A program made the position numbers and the translations under genes. DNA of 64,000 bases from Xanthomonas sp. XNM01 (lineage in GTDB: Bacteria; Pseudomonadota; Gammaproteobacteria; Xanthomonadales; Xanthomonadaceae), in assembly GCF_014851915.1 (NCBI RefSeq), contig NZ_JACVAP010000003.1:372001-436000 (forward strand), read 5' to 3'. Positions within the stretch are counted from its first letter, which is position 1, and each line of letters opens with the position of its first letter. The notes beneath the pieces were generated by a model. The model was not told the DNA's origin and did no database searches. It was given only the letters and a program-made list of their open reading frames with translations. Below, piece by piece: positions 1 to 9,261 of this stretch.

Positions 1-3000
1 ACCACGGTGGAGAATGGCGTGTAATACACCTCAAGCCCGCTTTGCCTCACCTTGAACGCGAGGTCGGAATCTTCGCAGTAGGCCGGGCAGTAGTGCTCGT
101 CGAAGCCACCCAGCGCATCGAACAGCCGTGCTTCCAGCAGGATGCTCGCGCCAGAACAGTAGTCGGCCGGCCGCACGTAGTTGAACTCGTGCTGCTGCGG
201 ATCCTGCAGGCGGCCATAGTTCCACGCCGACCCGTCGCGCCAGACGATTCCGCCGGCCTCCTGCAGGCGGCCATCGGGATACACCAGGCGGGACCCCACC
301 ATCCCGGCATCGGGGTGCGTTTGGAAGACCTCGAGCAGGCCCTCCAGCCATCCCTGAGTGACCTGCGTATCGTTGTTGAGGAAGCACAGGTAGCGCCCCT
401 TCGCAAGCGAGGCTGCCGCGTTGCACGAACGCAGGAATCCGAGATTGCGGGGATGCTCGTGGTAACGCAGCCCGGATACCCGGGCCAGGCGACCGATGTC
501 GGTATCACCCGAGGCGTCCTCGACCACCAGAATCTCGTAGCTGACAGTCGGTGCCGAATCGACGATGGAGCGGACCGCAGCGGCGGTGTAACCGAGGTTC
601 CCATACGCCGGGATGATCACCGTGACGTCGGGAGCCGCGTGGACCGGCACGGACAAACCACCGAGGATCACTTCCGGATCGGCATCGGCGGCAATCGGCG
701 CTGCCGGAACAGGCGGCTGGGCCCGCTTCAGCATCCAGGCGCGCACCGGCCGCGCAAAAGGCCGCAGCCAGGACTTGGAGGCAAGCCCCCGCCCCCGCAG
801 CGACTGCAGCACCTGGTCCCAATCCCTGCGCAGAACCCTTCCTGCGAAACGCAACGGTCGCGTGAGCGCCCACGAGCGCGAATGGACAATGGTCCGGAGC
901 TGCTGCTGCAGGTCGCCGGCCTCACGCTGAGCGGCAACCACTTCCGCCCTGCTCGATTCCAGCTCCTTACGGCTCGAAACAAGCTCGGCATTCTTGGCTT
1001 CGAGCGCTTGGGCGCTGGCCAGTGCGTCAGCAGCAATACGCTCGGAAATCGTCACGAGCGCAGACTGCATCGGCACCAGCAGGTCCTGGATCTGCTGCTC
1101 GACCGCTCCCCGGACATCGCCGAATCGCCTGAGCTCGATGACTTCGCCGTCGAGCCTGCGCGCCCAGTCGGCCACCCGCTCATGCTCCTCCTCCAACCCC
1201 GCATAGGCCTGCCGGAGCCGCTCGAGATCCTCATGCATGGCCAATGCATCGGACATCGCACGCCCTGCACTGCCCTCCACGGTGGCGAGCGGGGCCACAT
1301 GCAGGCGCGCGGCGTCGAGCGCAACCTGGTCCAGACCTGATGCCGCGCCAGCCACCGCCCGCTGGAATTCATGCTCGTAACCGAGCCAGGAGGCGTAGCG
1401 TGCCGCATCGGGAACCATCTTCGGCCCCAAGGTGCCCATGAGGCGCTGGATGAAGGCGCCGAAGGAAAGCTCGCCCTCGTCATAAGGGCGTGCCACGGGT
1501 GGGCATGCGGAAAGGGTCTCGAAAAGCCCCCGGAACAGCAGGTGTCCGAGCGACACGCCCCCCGCGCGCACCCATTCCTGGTCGATGAAGCGCAGCGCGC
1601 CGGCACCGTCCTGCACCAGGTTGTGTGGGAGCATGTCGAGGCAGCGGCCGGGCAACAGATGGTCGAGCGGCTGACCCGAGACCAACAGCGCCTCGGAGGA
1701 CGTCCCTGCATGTCGGCTGATCGCCGACATCCACGCGTCAAGCCAGTCGGCGAGGTCGGACACCTTCCAGCCATCCCTGCGCAAGCGCCGATACAGATCG
1801 CGGCTCCACGCATTCCCCGCAACGTAGGCTTCGTCCTGCGGCTGGCAGGCATAACCCGAGGCCGTCGTTCGGTCGAGCGCATCGACCAGCATCGTTCTCC
1901 GCACCTCCCCCAGGCCCGTACCATCCAAGACGAAACGCGCCTGCTTGCAGAACGGAGGAAGCCGATCGACAGAGTAATGAACCGCCGAGCAGGCCTCGTT
2001 CGCCGCGCCGAAGATCTCGCTGGTCGGGTCGGCATGGGCGACGAAGAGGAACGAATTCGCCATGTCGACGATCAAGCCGTTTTCAGCCAGCGCCGACCAG
2101 GTGCGATCCATCGCGAACAACGGTGCTCCGCCCAGATCGGCATCACGCGCGACCGACGCTTCCGCAAGCGCTGCCCCGCCATCGAAGCCTGGCATCGCGT
2201 CACGCCCCGAGGACAACAGCACCGAGGTGGGAAGCTTGTAATCGGGGAACGGCAGCGCCAAACCGGTCCGGGCGAATCCTGCGTCCCGCAGCATGGTTTC
2301 CAGCTCCACGCGGCCGTAGGTCCGCGGCCCCCGCGGCTCGTACAGGTCACCGATGCCGAGCATGGGCCGGCCCAGATGATCTTCGGGGGCGCCGGCGAAG
2401 TACTTGAGCCCAAGCTTGTTCTCGATGGCGACGAATAGGACTCCACCCGGATTGAGCAGTCCGTGGGCGAGCTTTAGCCAGTGCAGCGCGGCATCCGCGC
2501 GGTCGCTGAAACGATGGGCGTATTCGAGAACGCCGATGAGCGTGATCGCATCGAAACGTTCACCCAGCGCATGGAATGACTCGAGATCGTCGACCACCAC
2601 CTGAACGCCAGGCAGATCCGCACAGCGGGCCGCGGCCACGCGTGCGCGTTGTGCGGAAGGCTCCAACGCGATCAGCTCTGCTGCGGTTTCGCCCAGGTGT
2701 CGACTTACAGCGCCGCAGCCCGCACCGACCTCCAGAACCCGCCCGGCGAGAAGCGACTCGAACGGACGCAGCAGATTGGAACGGCGCGCACTGAAGTAAT
2801 AGCGCGTGGGCCAGTCCACGATGCTGGCGGCCAGTTCCGGCGACAGGCTCGAGCGATCCGTGCAACCGGATACTCGCTCCAGCAGCGCCTTCTCGACCTG
2901 GTCGCCATCGCTGTAGTCCCAGCCGGATGTCTCGCCCTGTCGCAGCCAGCAGCCGGTTTCAGATGAGCGCGCGTAGCGTGCGGAAAAATCGGGAGTCATC

Positions 3001-3005
3001 GGCAT
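1..3005 (-). CDS. Methyltransferase-coiled coil-glycosyltransferase (GT2) fusion, 3'-truncated by window edge
   Basis: One uninterrupted minus-strand frame runs from the ATG at 3005 off the left edge, giving more than 1000 residues. Around residue 92 lies a class I SAM-methyltransferase motif I (EVGAGCG). Residues about 586-700 are Glu/Gln/Arg/Leu-rich and look like a coiled coil. SWALTRPLR at about 711 is a linker typical of xanthomonad LPS glycosyltransferases. From about 793 a GT2 fold begins ([10 protein letters not shown]), with LNNDTQ near 876 and CEDSDLA near 977. The protein probably adds and methylates sugars of the O-antigen at the inner membrane before Wzm/Wzt export. The start ATG shares a base with the wzt stop (TGATG), implying translational coupling; an in-frame ATG at 2999 is the alternative. 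A further C-terminal GT domain may lie outside the window. Sugar specificity cannot be read. Confidence 0.88.
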   Translation of the reverse strand, partial: MPMTPDFSARYARSSETGCWLRQGETSGWDYSDGDQVEKALLERVSGCTDRSSLSPELAASIVDWPTRYYFSARRSNLLRPFESLLAGRVLEVGAGCGAVSRHLGETAAELIALEPSAQRARVAAARCADLPGVQVVVDDLESFHALGERFDAITLIGVLEYAHRFSDRADAALHWLKLAHGLLNPGGVLFVAIENKLGLKYFAGAPEDHLGRPMLGIGDLYEPRGPRTYGRVELETMLRDAGFARTGLALPFPDYKLPTSVLLSSGRDAMPGFDGGAALAEASVARDADLGGAPLFAMDRTWSALAENGLIVDMANSFLFVAHADPTSEIFGAANEACSAVHYSVDRLPPFCKQARFVLDGTGLGEVRRTMLVDALDRTTASGYACQPQDEAYVAGNAWSRDLYRRLRRDGWKVSDLADWLDAWMSAISRHAGTSSEALLVSGQPLDHLLPGRCLDMLPHNLVQDGAGALRFIDQEWVRAGGVSLGHLLFRGLFETLSACPPVARPYDEGELSFGAFIQRLMGTLGPKMVPDAARYASWLGYEHEFQRAVAGAASGLDQVALDAARLHVAPLATVEGSAGRAMSDALAMHEDLERLRQAYAGLEEEHERVADWARRLDGEVIELRRFGDVRGAVEQQIQDLLVPMQSALVTISERIAADALASAQALEAKNAELVSSRKELESSRAEVVAAQREAGDLQQQLRTIVHSRSWALTRPLRFAGRVLRRDWDQVLQSLRGRGLASKSWLRPFARPVRAWMLKRAQPPVPAAPIAADADPEVILGGLSVPVHAAPDVTVIIPAYGNLGYTAAAVRSIVDSAPTVSYEILVVEDASGDTDIGRLARVSGLRYHEHPRNLGFLRSCNAAASLAKGRYLCFLNNDTQVTQGWLEGLLEVFQTHPDAGMVGSRLVYPDGRLQEAGGIVWRDGSAWNYGRLQDPQQHEFNYVRPADYCSGASILLEARLFDALGGFDEHYCPAYCEDSDLAFKVRQSGLEVYYTPFSTV

Positions 3006-4375
3006 CAGATCACTTTCAGTTCTGCACGCAGGTCGGTAATGCCAAGGAACTGGCCGTCGGCTTCCACGCAGACGTGGATCGCATCGTAGCGCCGGTCATG
3101 GGGGACCACCTCGCCGGAGGTATCGCGGCTGGCGATGCCGAGCGAGATGAAGTAGTCCCCTGGCGCGCAATTGAGTTCGACCCGGCAGCAGATCACGCCG
3201 CTGCCGGTATCGGAGTCGAACAGTTTTCCGGCATCAGCCATCTCGGTATTGATGCCGTAGACCGTCAGACCTTCCTTGGTTTTGAGGGTGAATCCGAAAA
3301 TCGGCCGGACGATGGGATCGTCGAAGCGATAGCGGATGTAGCAGGTCAGCATGCTTCGCGCAGGGATGGTCTGCGGATACGGGGTGTCACCGGCGAACAC
3401 GACCACGTCGGTGATCTCGGCGCGGCGATCTCCCCAACGATGCTCGTATGGGTTATAGCAGGGACGCGACTCGAACATCGGATCCTGACGGCTCGCGAAA
3501 TCCGCATCGAATGCGTCCAGTAGCGCAGGCATCGGGAGTGGCGCGTCCACGACCTCCGTGTCGGCCTGCACCCGCATTCCCCGGTCCGCCGCGGAAGGGC
3601 CCTTGGTGCGACCGTACAGTAGATCCAGGTATTGGTTGACGATCGGGCGGGGTGCGCCTTCCGACAACTTCCTTCCCTGATCGAGCAGGATCGCCCGGTC
3701 ACAGTGGGTCACCACCTGCTCCGTCGAGTGGGTCACGAGCAGGATCGACGTGCCGCGCTCGCGCAGTGCCTTGAGCCGGGCAAAGCACTTGGCCTGGAAC
3801 CGGGCATCGCCGACCGCGAGTGCCTCGTCGACGATCATCACGTCCGGATCGATCTGCGCCTGCACGGCGAACGCCAATCGCACGACCATGCCACTGGAGT
3901 AGGTCTTCACCGGCTGCGAAACGAAATCACCGATGTCGGCGAACGACAGGATGTCGTCCAGCTTGGTATCCACCTCCGAGCGTTCCATCCCGAGAAGCGA
4001 CGCATTGAGGTAGATGTTCTCCATGCCTGTGAACTCGGGATTGAAGCCCGATCCCAGCTCGAGCAGGGCGGCGACGCGGCCGTTGACTACGATCTGGCCG
4101 GCGGTCGGCGCCACGGTGCCAGTCACGATCTGAAGCAGGGTGGATTTACCGGACCCGTTGCGCCCGATCAGCGCGACGCACTCGCCCCGTGCCACTTCGA
4201 GCGACACATCCCGCAACGCCCAGAACGGCGTGTAGAACGTTCGCCCCTCACGTCCGGTCAGCCGCTTCAGGCCGGAGGACGCCATCTGCTTGAGCCGGTC
4301 GGCCGGACGCGCATAGACCGCGTAACACTTGTCGATCCCGCTTGCACGGATCGCCAGTTGCGTATCAGAGGACAT
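3005..4375 (-). CDS. wzt: O-antigen ABC exporter ATP-binding subunit Wzt with C-terminal sugar-binding domain
   Basis: 456 residues. Walker A (GRNGSGKST) is at 71-79, a signature-like SSGM at about 160-163 and Walker B ([11 protein letters not shown]) near 180-190. A roughly 190-residue beta-rich C-terminal extension (from about 270) matches the Wzt_C class, which in this family recognises the non-reducing end of the finished O-polysaccharide. It powers export of undecaprenyl-linked polysaccharide through Wzm. The ATG at 4375 is preferred because GGCGGGGG lies about 7 nt upstream; a TTG at 4381 is possible but weaker. It overlaps the end of wzm by 11 nt and is coupled to the downstream glycosyltransferase. 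The order metB-wzm-wzt-GT is that of a xanthomonad LPS locus. Confidence 0.93.
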   Translation of the reverse strand: MSSDTQLAIRASGIDKCYAVYARPADRLKQMASSGLKRLTGREGRTFYTPFWALRDVSLEVARGECVALIGRNGSGKSTLLQIVTGTVAPTAGQIVVNGRVAALLELGSGFNPEFTGMENIYLNASLLGMERSEVDTKLDDILSFADIGDFVSQPVKTYSSGMVVRLAFAVQAQIDPDVMIVDEALAVGDARFQAKCFARLKALRERGTSILLVTHSTEQVVTHCDRAILLDQGRKLSEGAPRPIVNQYLDLLYGRTKGPSAADRGMRVQADTEVVDAPLPMPALLDAFDADFASRQDPMFESRPCYNPYEHRWGDRRAEITDVVVFAGDTPYPQTIPARSMLTCYIRYRFDDPIVRPIFGFTLKTKEGLTVYGINTEMADAGKLFDSDTGSGVICCRVELNCAPGDYFISLGIASRDTSGEVVPHDRRYDAIHVCVEADGQFLGITDLRAELKVI

Positions 4376-5213
4376 CGGCAAACCCCCGCCGTGTCAGCTG
4401 GAACACCATCCATCCGAACCAGGCCACCGCGAGCGAAGCGAGCCCGTAGCCGGCGACGGACGACCAGGCGGGCAGCTGGTTCCAGAGCACCAGGTCGCGC
4501 GCGGACTCGACGATGAACGTCAGTGGATTGAGCGACAGCGACCAGCGGTAGGCCTCCGGCAGCATCGTCCGGGGATAGAAGATCGGCGCCAGGAAAACAA
4601 GGGCGGTCGACATCACGCCCATGAACTGCTGCAGATCGCGGAAGAACACGCCCATTGCCGCGAGGAACCACATCATGCCAGCGACCATCGGCAGGAACAG
4701 CAGGAACAGCAACGGCAGCAGAACGGCGGTAGGCGCCACGGGGGTGCCCGTCGCCACCATGGCCACTAGGAGCGCGACCACGCTGATGGCCGCGTGGAAC
4801 AACGCGCTTCCGGTCCCGATCCAAGGCAACACTTCCAGCGGGAAGACGACCTTCTTGACGTAGTTCGGATTCGAGGTCACCAGCGTCGGCCCCCTGTTCA
4901 GACACTCGGACAAGAAGTTGGCGAACACCAGGCCGACGAAAAGTACGATCGGAAACGGCACGTCACGCGTCTCGTCGGCCGTCCATCGGGCCTGGAAGAT
5001 GTAGCCAAAGACGAAGGAGTAGATGGCCAGCATCAGCAGGGGCGTGAGGAACGCCCAAAGACTGCCGACGACGGCTCCGCGATAGCGCCCCGAGATATCC
5101 CGGCGCGTCAGATCGAAAACCAGCCTGCCGTACCCGAACAGTGATCGGTAGGGCGAGAACGGGTTGAGAAGTTGCCGCGCCACGGACCGCCCGTCAGGAC
5201 GATACGCCGTCAT
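4365..5213 (-). CDS. wzm: O-antigen ABC exporter permease Wzm
   Basis: 282 residues of the ABC-2 polysaccharide-export permease family. The N-terminus carries the amphipathic segment and DLTRRDISGRYRGA motif common before the first membrane span. Six hydrophobic segments follow, including a FLAPIFYP-like stretch before the last extracellular loop. It forms the inner-membrane channel for lipid-linked O-antigen with Wzt. The ATG at 5213 overlaps the metB stop in an ATGA junction. A longer upstream reading in the same frame exists only because metB is GC-rich and has no Wzm-like sequence. The very short spacing indicates cotranscription with metB. Confidence 0.93.
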   Translation of the reverse strand: MTAYRPDGRSVARQLLNPFSPYRSLFGYGRLVFDLTRRDISGRYRGAVVGSLWAFLTPLLMLAIYSFVFGYIFQARWTADETRDVPFPIVLFVGLVFANFLSECLNRGPTLVTSNPNYVKKVVFPLEVLPWIGTGSALFHAAISVVALLVAMVATGTPVAPTAVLLPLLFLLFLPMVAGMMWFLAAMGVFFRDLQQFMGVMSTALVFLAPIFYPRTMLPEAYRWSLSLNPLTFIVESARDLVLWNQLPAWSSVAGYGLASLAVAWFGWMVFQLTRRGFADVL

Positions 5214-6391
5214 CGCAGCGCTTCCTCCAGGTCCGCCCTCAGATCCTCCAGCTCCTCGACGCCCACGCTCAGCCGCACCAGCGCATCGCTGATACCGAGC
5301 TGCTCGCGGCGCGCGACCGGGATGGAGGCATGCGTCATCACCGCCGGGTGGTTGACCAGGCTTTCCACGCCGCCGAGCGATTCGGCCAGGGTGAACAGCT
5401 CGGTGCGTTCGCAGAACCGCTTCGCGGCCTCGAAACCGCCCTTCAGTACGATCGAGACGATGCCGCCATAGCCGGACATCTGCGTGCCGGCCAGCGCGTG
5501 CTGCGGGTGCGAGGCCAGGCCCGGGTAGATCACCTTGTCCACCGCCGGGTGCGTTTCCAGCCACTGGGCCAGGGCCAGCGCGTTGGCGCAGTGCGCCTTC
5601 ATGCGCAGCGGCAGGGTTTTCAGGCCGCGCAGGGCCAGGAAGCTGTCGAACGGCCCCTGTACGCCACCGACCGAGTTCTGCAGGAACGCCATCTGCTCGG
5701 CCAGCCCGGCGTCGTCGCCGACCACGACCATGCCGCCGACCATGTCGGAGTGGCCGTTGAGGTACTTGGTGGCCGAATGCAGCACCAGGTCCGCGCCCAG
5801 CGCCAGCGGGCGCTGCAGCATCGGCGAGGCGAAGGTGTTGTCGACCACCACGATCAGGCCGTGCTTCTTCGCGACCGCCGATACCGCGGCGATGTCGACG
5901 ATCTTCAGCATCGGATTGGTCGGCGTCTCGATCCAGACCATCTTCGTGTTCGGGGTGATCGCCGCCTCGAAGGCCGCCAGGTCGGTCAGGTCGACGAAGC
6001 TGAAATCCAGCCCGGCGGTGCGGCGGCGCACGCGCTCGAACAGGCGGAAACTGCCGCCGTAGATGTCGTCCATCGCCACCACGTGGCTGCCCGCATCCAG
6101 CAGTTCGATCACGGTGGAGCTGGCCGCCATGCCCGACGCGAAGGCGAAGCCGCGCGTACCGCCTTCGAGCGATGCCACGCAGCGCTCGTAGGCGAAGCGG
6201 GTCGGGTTGTGGGTCCGCGAGTACTCGAAGCCCTGGTGCTCGCCCGGACTGGACTGGGCGTAGGTCGAGGTTGCGTAGATCGGCGGCATCACCGCGCCGG
6301 TCGACGGGTCGGGGGACTGGCCACCGTGGATGGCCAGCGTGGCCAGCGCCAGCGTCCGCTGCTGGGTACCGTCTGTGTGCTTGTTCGACAT
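5210..6391 (-). CDS. metB: Cys/Met metabolism PLP enzyme (cystathionine gamma-synthase or gamma-lyase)
   Basis: 393 residues, the full length of the Cys/Met-metabolism PLP family. The cofactor-binding lysine lies in SATKYLNGHSD (K209), with the YSRTHNPTR substrate/phosphate loop near 58 and the FASGMAA loop near 84. Members act on O-succinyl- or O-acetylhomoserine plus cysteine (gamma-synthase) or cleave cystathionine (gamma-lyase); sequence alone does not separate these. A cystathionine beta-synthase gene 720 bp upstream favours the lyase direction (reverse transsulfuration). AGGACC precedes the ATG as ribosome-binding site. In Xanthomonas metB marks one border of the variable LPS locus, and here it runs into wzm with an ATGA overlap. 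Confidence 0.92.
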   Translation of the reverse strand: MSNKHTDGTQQRTLALATLAIHGGQSPDPSTGAVMPPIYATSTYAQSSPGEHQGFEYSRTHNPTRFAYERCVASLEGGTRGFAFASGMAASSTVIELLDAGSHVVAMDDIYGGSFRLFERVRRRTAGLDFSFVDLTDLAAFEAAITPNTKMVWIETPTNPMLKIVDIAAVSAVAKKHGLIVVVDNTFASPMLQRPLALGADLVLHSATKYLNGHSDMVGGMVVVGDDAGLAEQMAFLQNSVGGVQGPFDSFLALRGLKTLPLRMKAHCANALALAQWLETHPAVDKVIYPGLASHPQHALAGTQMSGYGGIVSIVLKGGFEAAKRFCERTELFTLAESLGGVESLVNHPAVMTHASIPVARREQLGISDALVRLSVGVEELEDLRADLEEALR

Positions 6392-7113
6392 GGTCCTGTC
6401 CGGCTGGGTGGACGGCAGGCGGCCCGGGAACGGCCCGGACGCCGGCTCAAAGGACGAGGATTCTAGCGGAGCCGGCTTAACGCACCTTTGACCAGCCGGA
6501 GCATCTTCCTACAGACCCGGGATCCGTTCGATGGGGCTGGACCACTGTCGGCCGGGCGAAGCACGGCGTCTGCCGTCGGCTCGCCCGCGTTCCACCGCGA
6601 CACATCTACACCACAGCGTGGTCGGCCCCCTTAGATGTGGGCCATCCGGCAGCCCCCCCACACACACACCGGCCGCAGCGAGGTCGACAGCAGTCCGCCC
6701 GACACCAACGGCCAAGCGGATGGCACGTCGACGCTGTCGTCGCCAAACAATCAACCGCAAGCGGACCGCACCAGGCACCTGTGCAGCCCGGCAACCCGAT
6801 CCGCCGTGCCCGACACGACCGCCCGGCCGGTGCCGGCATGGGGGTTCTGCCGGCGACAGCCCTTCCCTGTCGCCGCCGGAGCGCCGCCGCAGTGGCGATC
6901 GCCGCGAACGCGATGCCTGCGGATGCCGCCGCAGTGGAGCACCTGGCGCCCCCTGCAGATCGGGACATGCTCCGCCCGGTCAACGCGTCTTCCCGGCCAT
7001 GAACCCCCGCGTGCAGGAGCCGGCGGGCCTGCACGCCCCTCCAGCCGCGCTCCTGCCGGGTACGCACGCGGCGGCTGAAGCGGAACTGCGGCAACCGCCG
7101 TTGCAGGATGCGC
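6392..7113. other. Gene-free stretch between metB and cbs
   Basis: About 720 bases without a convincing gene. The open frames here have Arg/Pro/Cys-rich translations typical of chance frames in GC-rich DNA and no start/ribosome-site combination. A short (CA)n run lies near 6657-6669, and GCCGCCGCAGTGG occurs twice (near 6889 and 6928). The metB promoter should lie in the right-hand part of this stretch's low end, near 6400-6480, but no clear -35/-10 pair was found. Confidence 0.6.
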
Positions 7114-8490
7114 TTACTGCACCCGCCGCCGCAGGTAGTTCAGCAGGTCGATCCGGGTGATCAGGCCGAGGAAGCGCTCGCCGTCCATCACGATCGCCAC
7201 CTGGCCGCGGTCGAACACCGGCAGCAGCGCCTCGATCGGGGACTTGACGTCCAGCCGGTCCAGCTTGCTGACCATCGCCACCGAGACCGGGTCGCGGAAG
7301 CGCGCCTCGTCGCCGTAGACATGCAGCAGCACGTCGCTCTCGTCGATGATACCGACCAGCTGCTCGCCTTCCATCACCGGCAGCTGCGAGACGTCATACA
7401 GCTTCATCCGCTGGTAGGCGGTGGTCAGCAGGTCCTTCGGGCCGACCACGACCGTGTCGCGCTGGCTGTACGGGCGCAGGATCAGGTCGCGCAGGTCGCC
7501 ATGGTGCGGACGCTCGATGAAGCCGTTGTCCAGCATCCAGTAGTCGTTGTACATCTTCGACAGGTACTTGTTGCCGGTATCGCAGACCAGCACCACCACC
7601 TTCTTCGGCGTGGTCTGCTCGCGGCACCAGCGCAGCGCGGCCGCCAGCAGGGTGCCGGTGGACGAGCCGCCGAGGATGCCCTCCTTGGCCAGCAGCTCGC
7701 GCGCCGTGTGGAAGCTCTCGGCGTCGGAGATGGCGTAGGCCTTCTTCACCCGGCTGAAATCGGAGATGCCCGGCAGGAAGTCCTCGCCGATGCCTTCCAC
7801 CAGCCAGCTGCCGGACTTGTCGCTGAGCACGCCCTCGTTGATGTACTGGGTCAGGATCGAGCCGACCGGGTCGGCCAGCACCAGCTCCACGTCCGGCGCG
7901 TGCTGCGCGAAGCAGCGCGACAGGCCGGTCATCGTGCCCGAGCTGCCGCAGCCGAACACGATGGCGTCGAAGCCGCCGGCCTCGGCCATCTGCGCGATGA
8001 TCTCCGGGCCGGTGCCGGTCTCGTGCGCGACCGGGTTGTCCGGGTTGCCGAACTGGTTGATGAAGTAGGCGCCGGGCGTTTCGTCGGCGATGGTCCTGGC
8101 CAGATCCTGGTAATACTCCGGATGGCCCTTGGCGACGTCGGAGCGGGTCAGCCGGACCTCGGCGCCCATCGCCTTGAGGTTGAAGATCTTCTCCCGGCTC
8201 ATCTTGTCCGGGACCACCAGGATCAGCTTGTAGCCCTTCTGCTGGGCCACCAGCGCAAGCCCCAGACCGGTGTTGCCGGCGGTGCCTTCGACCAGGGTCG
8301 CGCCGGGCTTGAGGTCGCCGCGCTGCTCGGCGGCCTCGATCATCGACAGGCCGATGCGGTCCTTGATCGACCCCCCCGGGTTGGCGCTTTCGAGCTTCAG
8401 ATAGAGCTCGCAAACGCCGGTGTCCAGGCGCTGGGCCTTGATCATGGGGGTGTGCCCGATCAGTTCGAGCACGGAGGCATGCAGGGCCAT
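7114..8490 (-). CDS. cbs: Cystathionine beta-synthase with C-terminal CBS-domain pair
   Basis: 458 residues. The N-terminal 320 residues are a fold-type II PLP synthase: PLP lysine in NPGGSIKDR (K43), the TAGNTGLGLA substrate loop, and the GCGSSGT glycine-rich phosphate loop. The last 120 residues form two CBS repeats (Bateman module), as in eukaryote-like cystathionine beta-synthases; plain cysteine synthases lack them. It condenses homocysteine with serine to cystathionine in the cytoplasm. Paired with the metB-type gene this suggests conversion of methionine sulfur to cysteine. O-acetylserine-dependent cysteine synthesis remains possible. It is a single gene with flanking gaps on both sides. 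Confidence 0.9.
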   Translation of the reverse strand: MALHASVLELIGHTPMIKAQRLDTGVCELYLKLESANPGGSIKDRIGLSMIEAAEQRGDLKPGATLVEGTAGNTGLGLALVAQQKGYKLILVVPDKMSREKIFNLKAMGAEVRLTRSDVAKGHPEYYQDLARTIADETPGAYFINQFGNPDNPVAHETGTGPEIIAQMAEAGGFDAIVFGCGSSGTMTGLSRCFAQHAPDVELVLADPVGSILTQYINEGVLSDKSGSWLVEGIGEDFLPGISDFSRVKKAYAISDAESFHTARELLAKEGILGGSSTGTLLAAALRWCREQTTPKKVVVLVCDTGNKYLSKMYNDYWMLDNGFIERPHHGDLRDLILRPYSQRDTVVVGPKDLLTTAYQRMKLYDVSQLPVMEGEQLVGIIDESDVLLHVYGDEARFRDPVSVAMVSKLDRLDVKSPIEALLPVFDRGQVAIVMDGERFLGLITRIDLLNYLRRRVQ

Positions 8491-8590
8491 GGGGAATCCG
8501 GTGGCAGGGCCGCGACGGCGGCGGAACCGGAATTATCGGCCGGAACCGGGCCGGAAGTCAGGCACCGGTTCATCCTTCTCCCGCAGATGC

Positions 8591-8633
8591 GTGGACGGCG
8601 GCGGCCGACGAGGATGGCCGCCGCCGCCCACGG
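8591..8633. terminator. GC-rich hairpin between cbs and ydcH-like gene
   Basis: GGCGGCGGCC and GGCCGCCGCC form a 10-bp perfect stem flanked by further GTGG/CCAC pairing. It lies just downstream of the small YdcH-type gene on the minus strand. There is no T-run, so intrinsic termination is uncertain; it could equally stabilise the transcript's 3' end. Confidence 0.4.
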
Positions 8634-8649
8634 CGGGGAACGTCAGGCG

Positions 8650-8865
8650 TCAGTGCGCCCGGTCGTAGATGCGCAGCAGGCGCTCCTTGGCGGCGAGCTT
8701 TTCGCGCTTCATCTGCCCGAGTCTGACGTCGTCGATCGGCAGGACGCCGAGTTCGGCATCCATCACCTTCTTGTCGAGCTTCCGGTGGTGCTGGTAGAGC
8801 TGCTTGAACTCCGGATCGCTCTTCATCAACGCGTCGATTTCGGCCTGGGGTTGCCCTTCGAACAT
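8650..8865 (-). CDS. YdcH-family (DUF465) small coiled-coil protein
   Basis: 71 residues, highly charged and helical, with the DUF465/YdcH pattern: an acidic start, SDPEFKQLYQHHRKLDKKV, and LKREKL-like QMKREKLAAKERL near the end. The ATG at 8865 has an excellent ribosome site, AGGAGG six bases upstream, so the longer upstream frame is rejected. The family is widespread in proteobacteria, forms helical hairpins and has no settled function. It stands alone between cbs and the OmpA-like pair. Confidence 0.87.
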   Translation of the reverse strand: MFEGQPQAEIDALMKSDPEFKQLYQHHRKLDKKVMDAELGVLPIDDVRLGQMKREKLAAKERLLRIYDRAH

Positions 8866-9261
8866 GTCTGACCTCCTGGGAGTCATGCGTCCTTTCCGAA
8901 AAGGCCGGATGTCCTGTGTTCCGGCCGACAGAAACGCCGACGCCCCGGACCTTGCGGCCACGGGGCGTCGTTGCGTATCAGGCGATCGGGCGACGGCGTC
9001 GTGCGCCCGCCCGCGCCCCGCCCGGACACTGCGTCCGGCGGCGACCTCGGGTGGAGCGGACAACAGCATCATCGGCGCGATCTCCGGTGAGCAGGGTGGT
9101 GCGAAACGCACCACCCGGTGCCATCGACCCTACTCCTCCTCCCGGGGCCGGGCAAGGCGCCCGGCGACCGCCCGTCGGCCCGCGCATGCAATCCGTGGAA
9201 ACGGTCACGCCGGCCATGGACCGGCGCGTCAGGATCCCGTTAACCCACTGATTTTCATGAA
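8866..9261. other. Gene-free stretch with three hairpins
   Basis: About 400 bases with no believable gene. It contains a perfect 10-bp stem with a 13-nt loop at 8938-8970 (CGACGCCCCG/CGGGGCGTCG), a GCCGGGC/GCCCGGC stem at about 9146-9164, and the T-tailed hairpin listed separately. Together these could terminate the OmpA-like operon and form the leader of the ydcH-type gene. Confidence 0.5.
8899..8926 (-). terminator. Hairpin with short T-tract, minus strand
   Basis: GGCCGGA and TCCGGCC form a 7-bp stem around a 10-nt loop, followed on the minus strand by TTTT. This could be an intrinsic terminator for the OmpA-like operon. It lies only 34 bases before the ydcH-type start, so it could instead be a leader structure of that gene. 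Confidence 0.45.

Noticed and set aside
4376-4381. TTG at 4381 as the wzt start
   Set aside because: The ATG at 4375 has better spacing from the GGCGGGGG ribosome site and is the stronger codon.
8866-9114. Longer N-terminus for the YdcH-type gene reaching about 9114
   Set aside because: It crosses two hairpins, is compositionally arbitrary, and ignores the excellent AGGAGG before ATG 8865.
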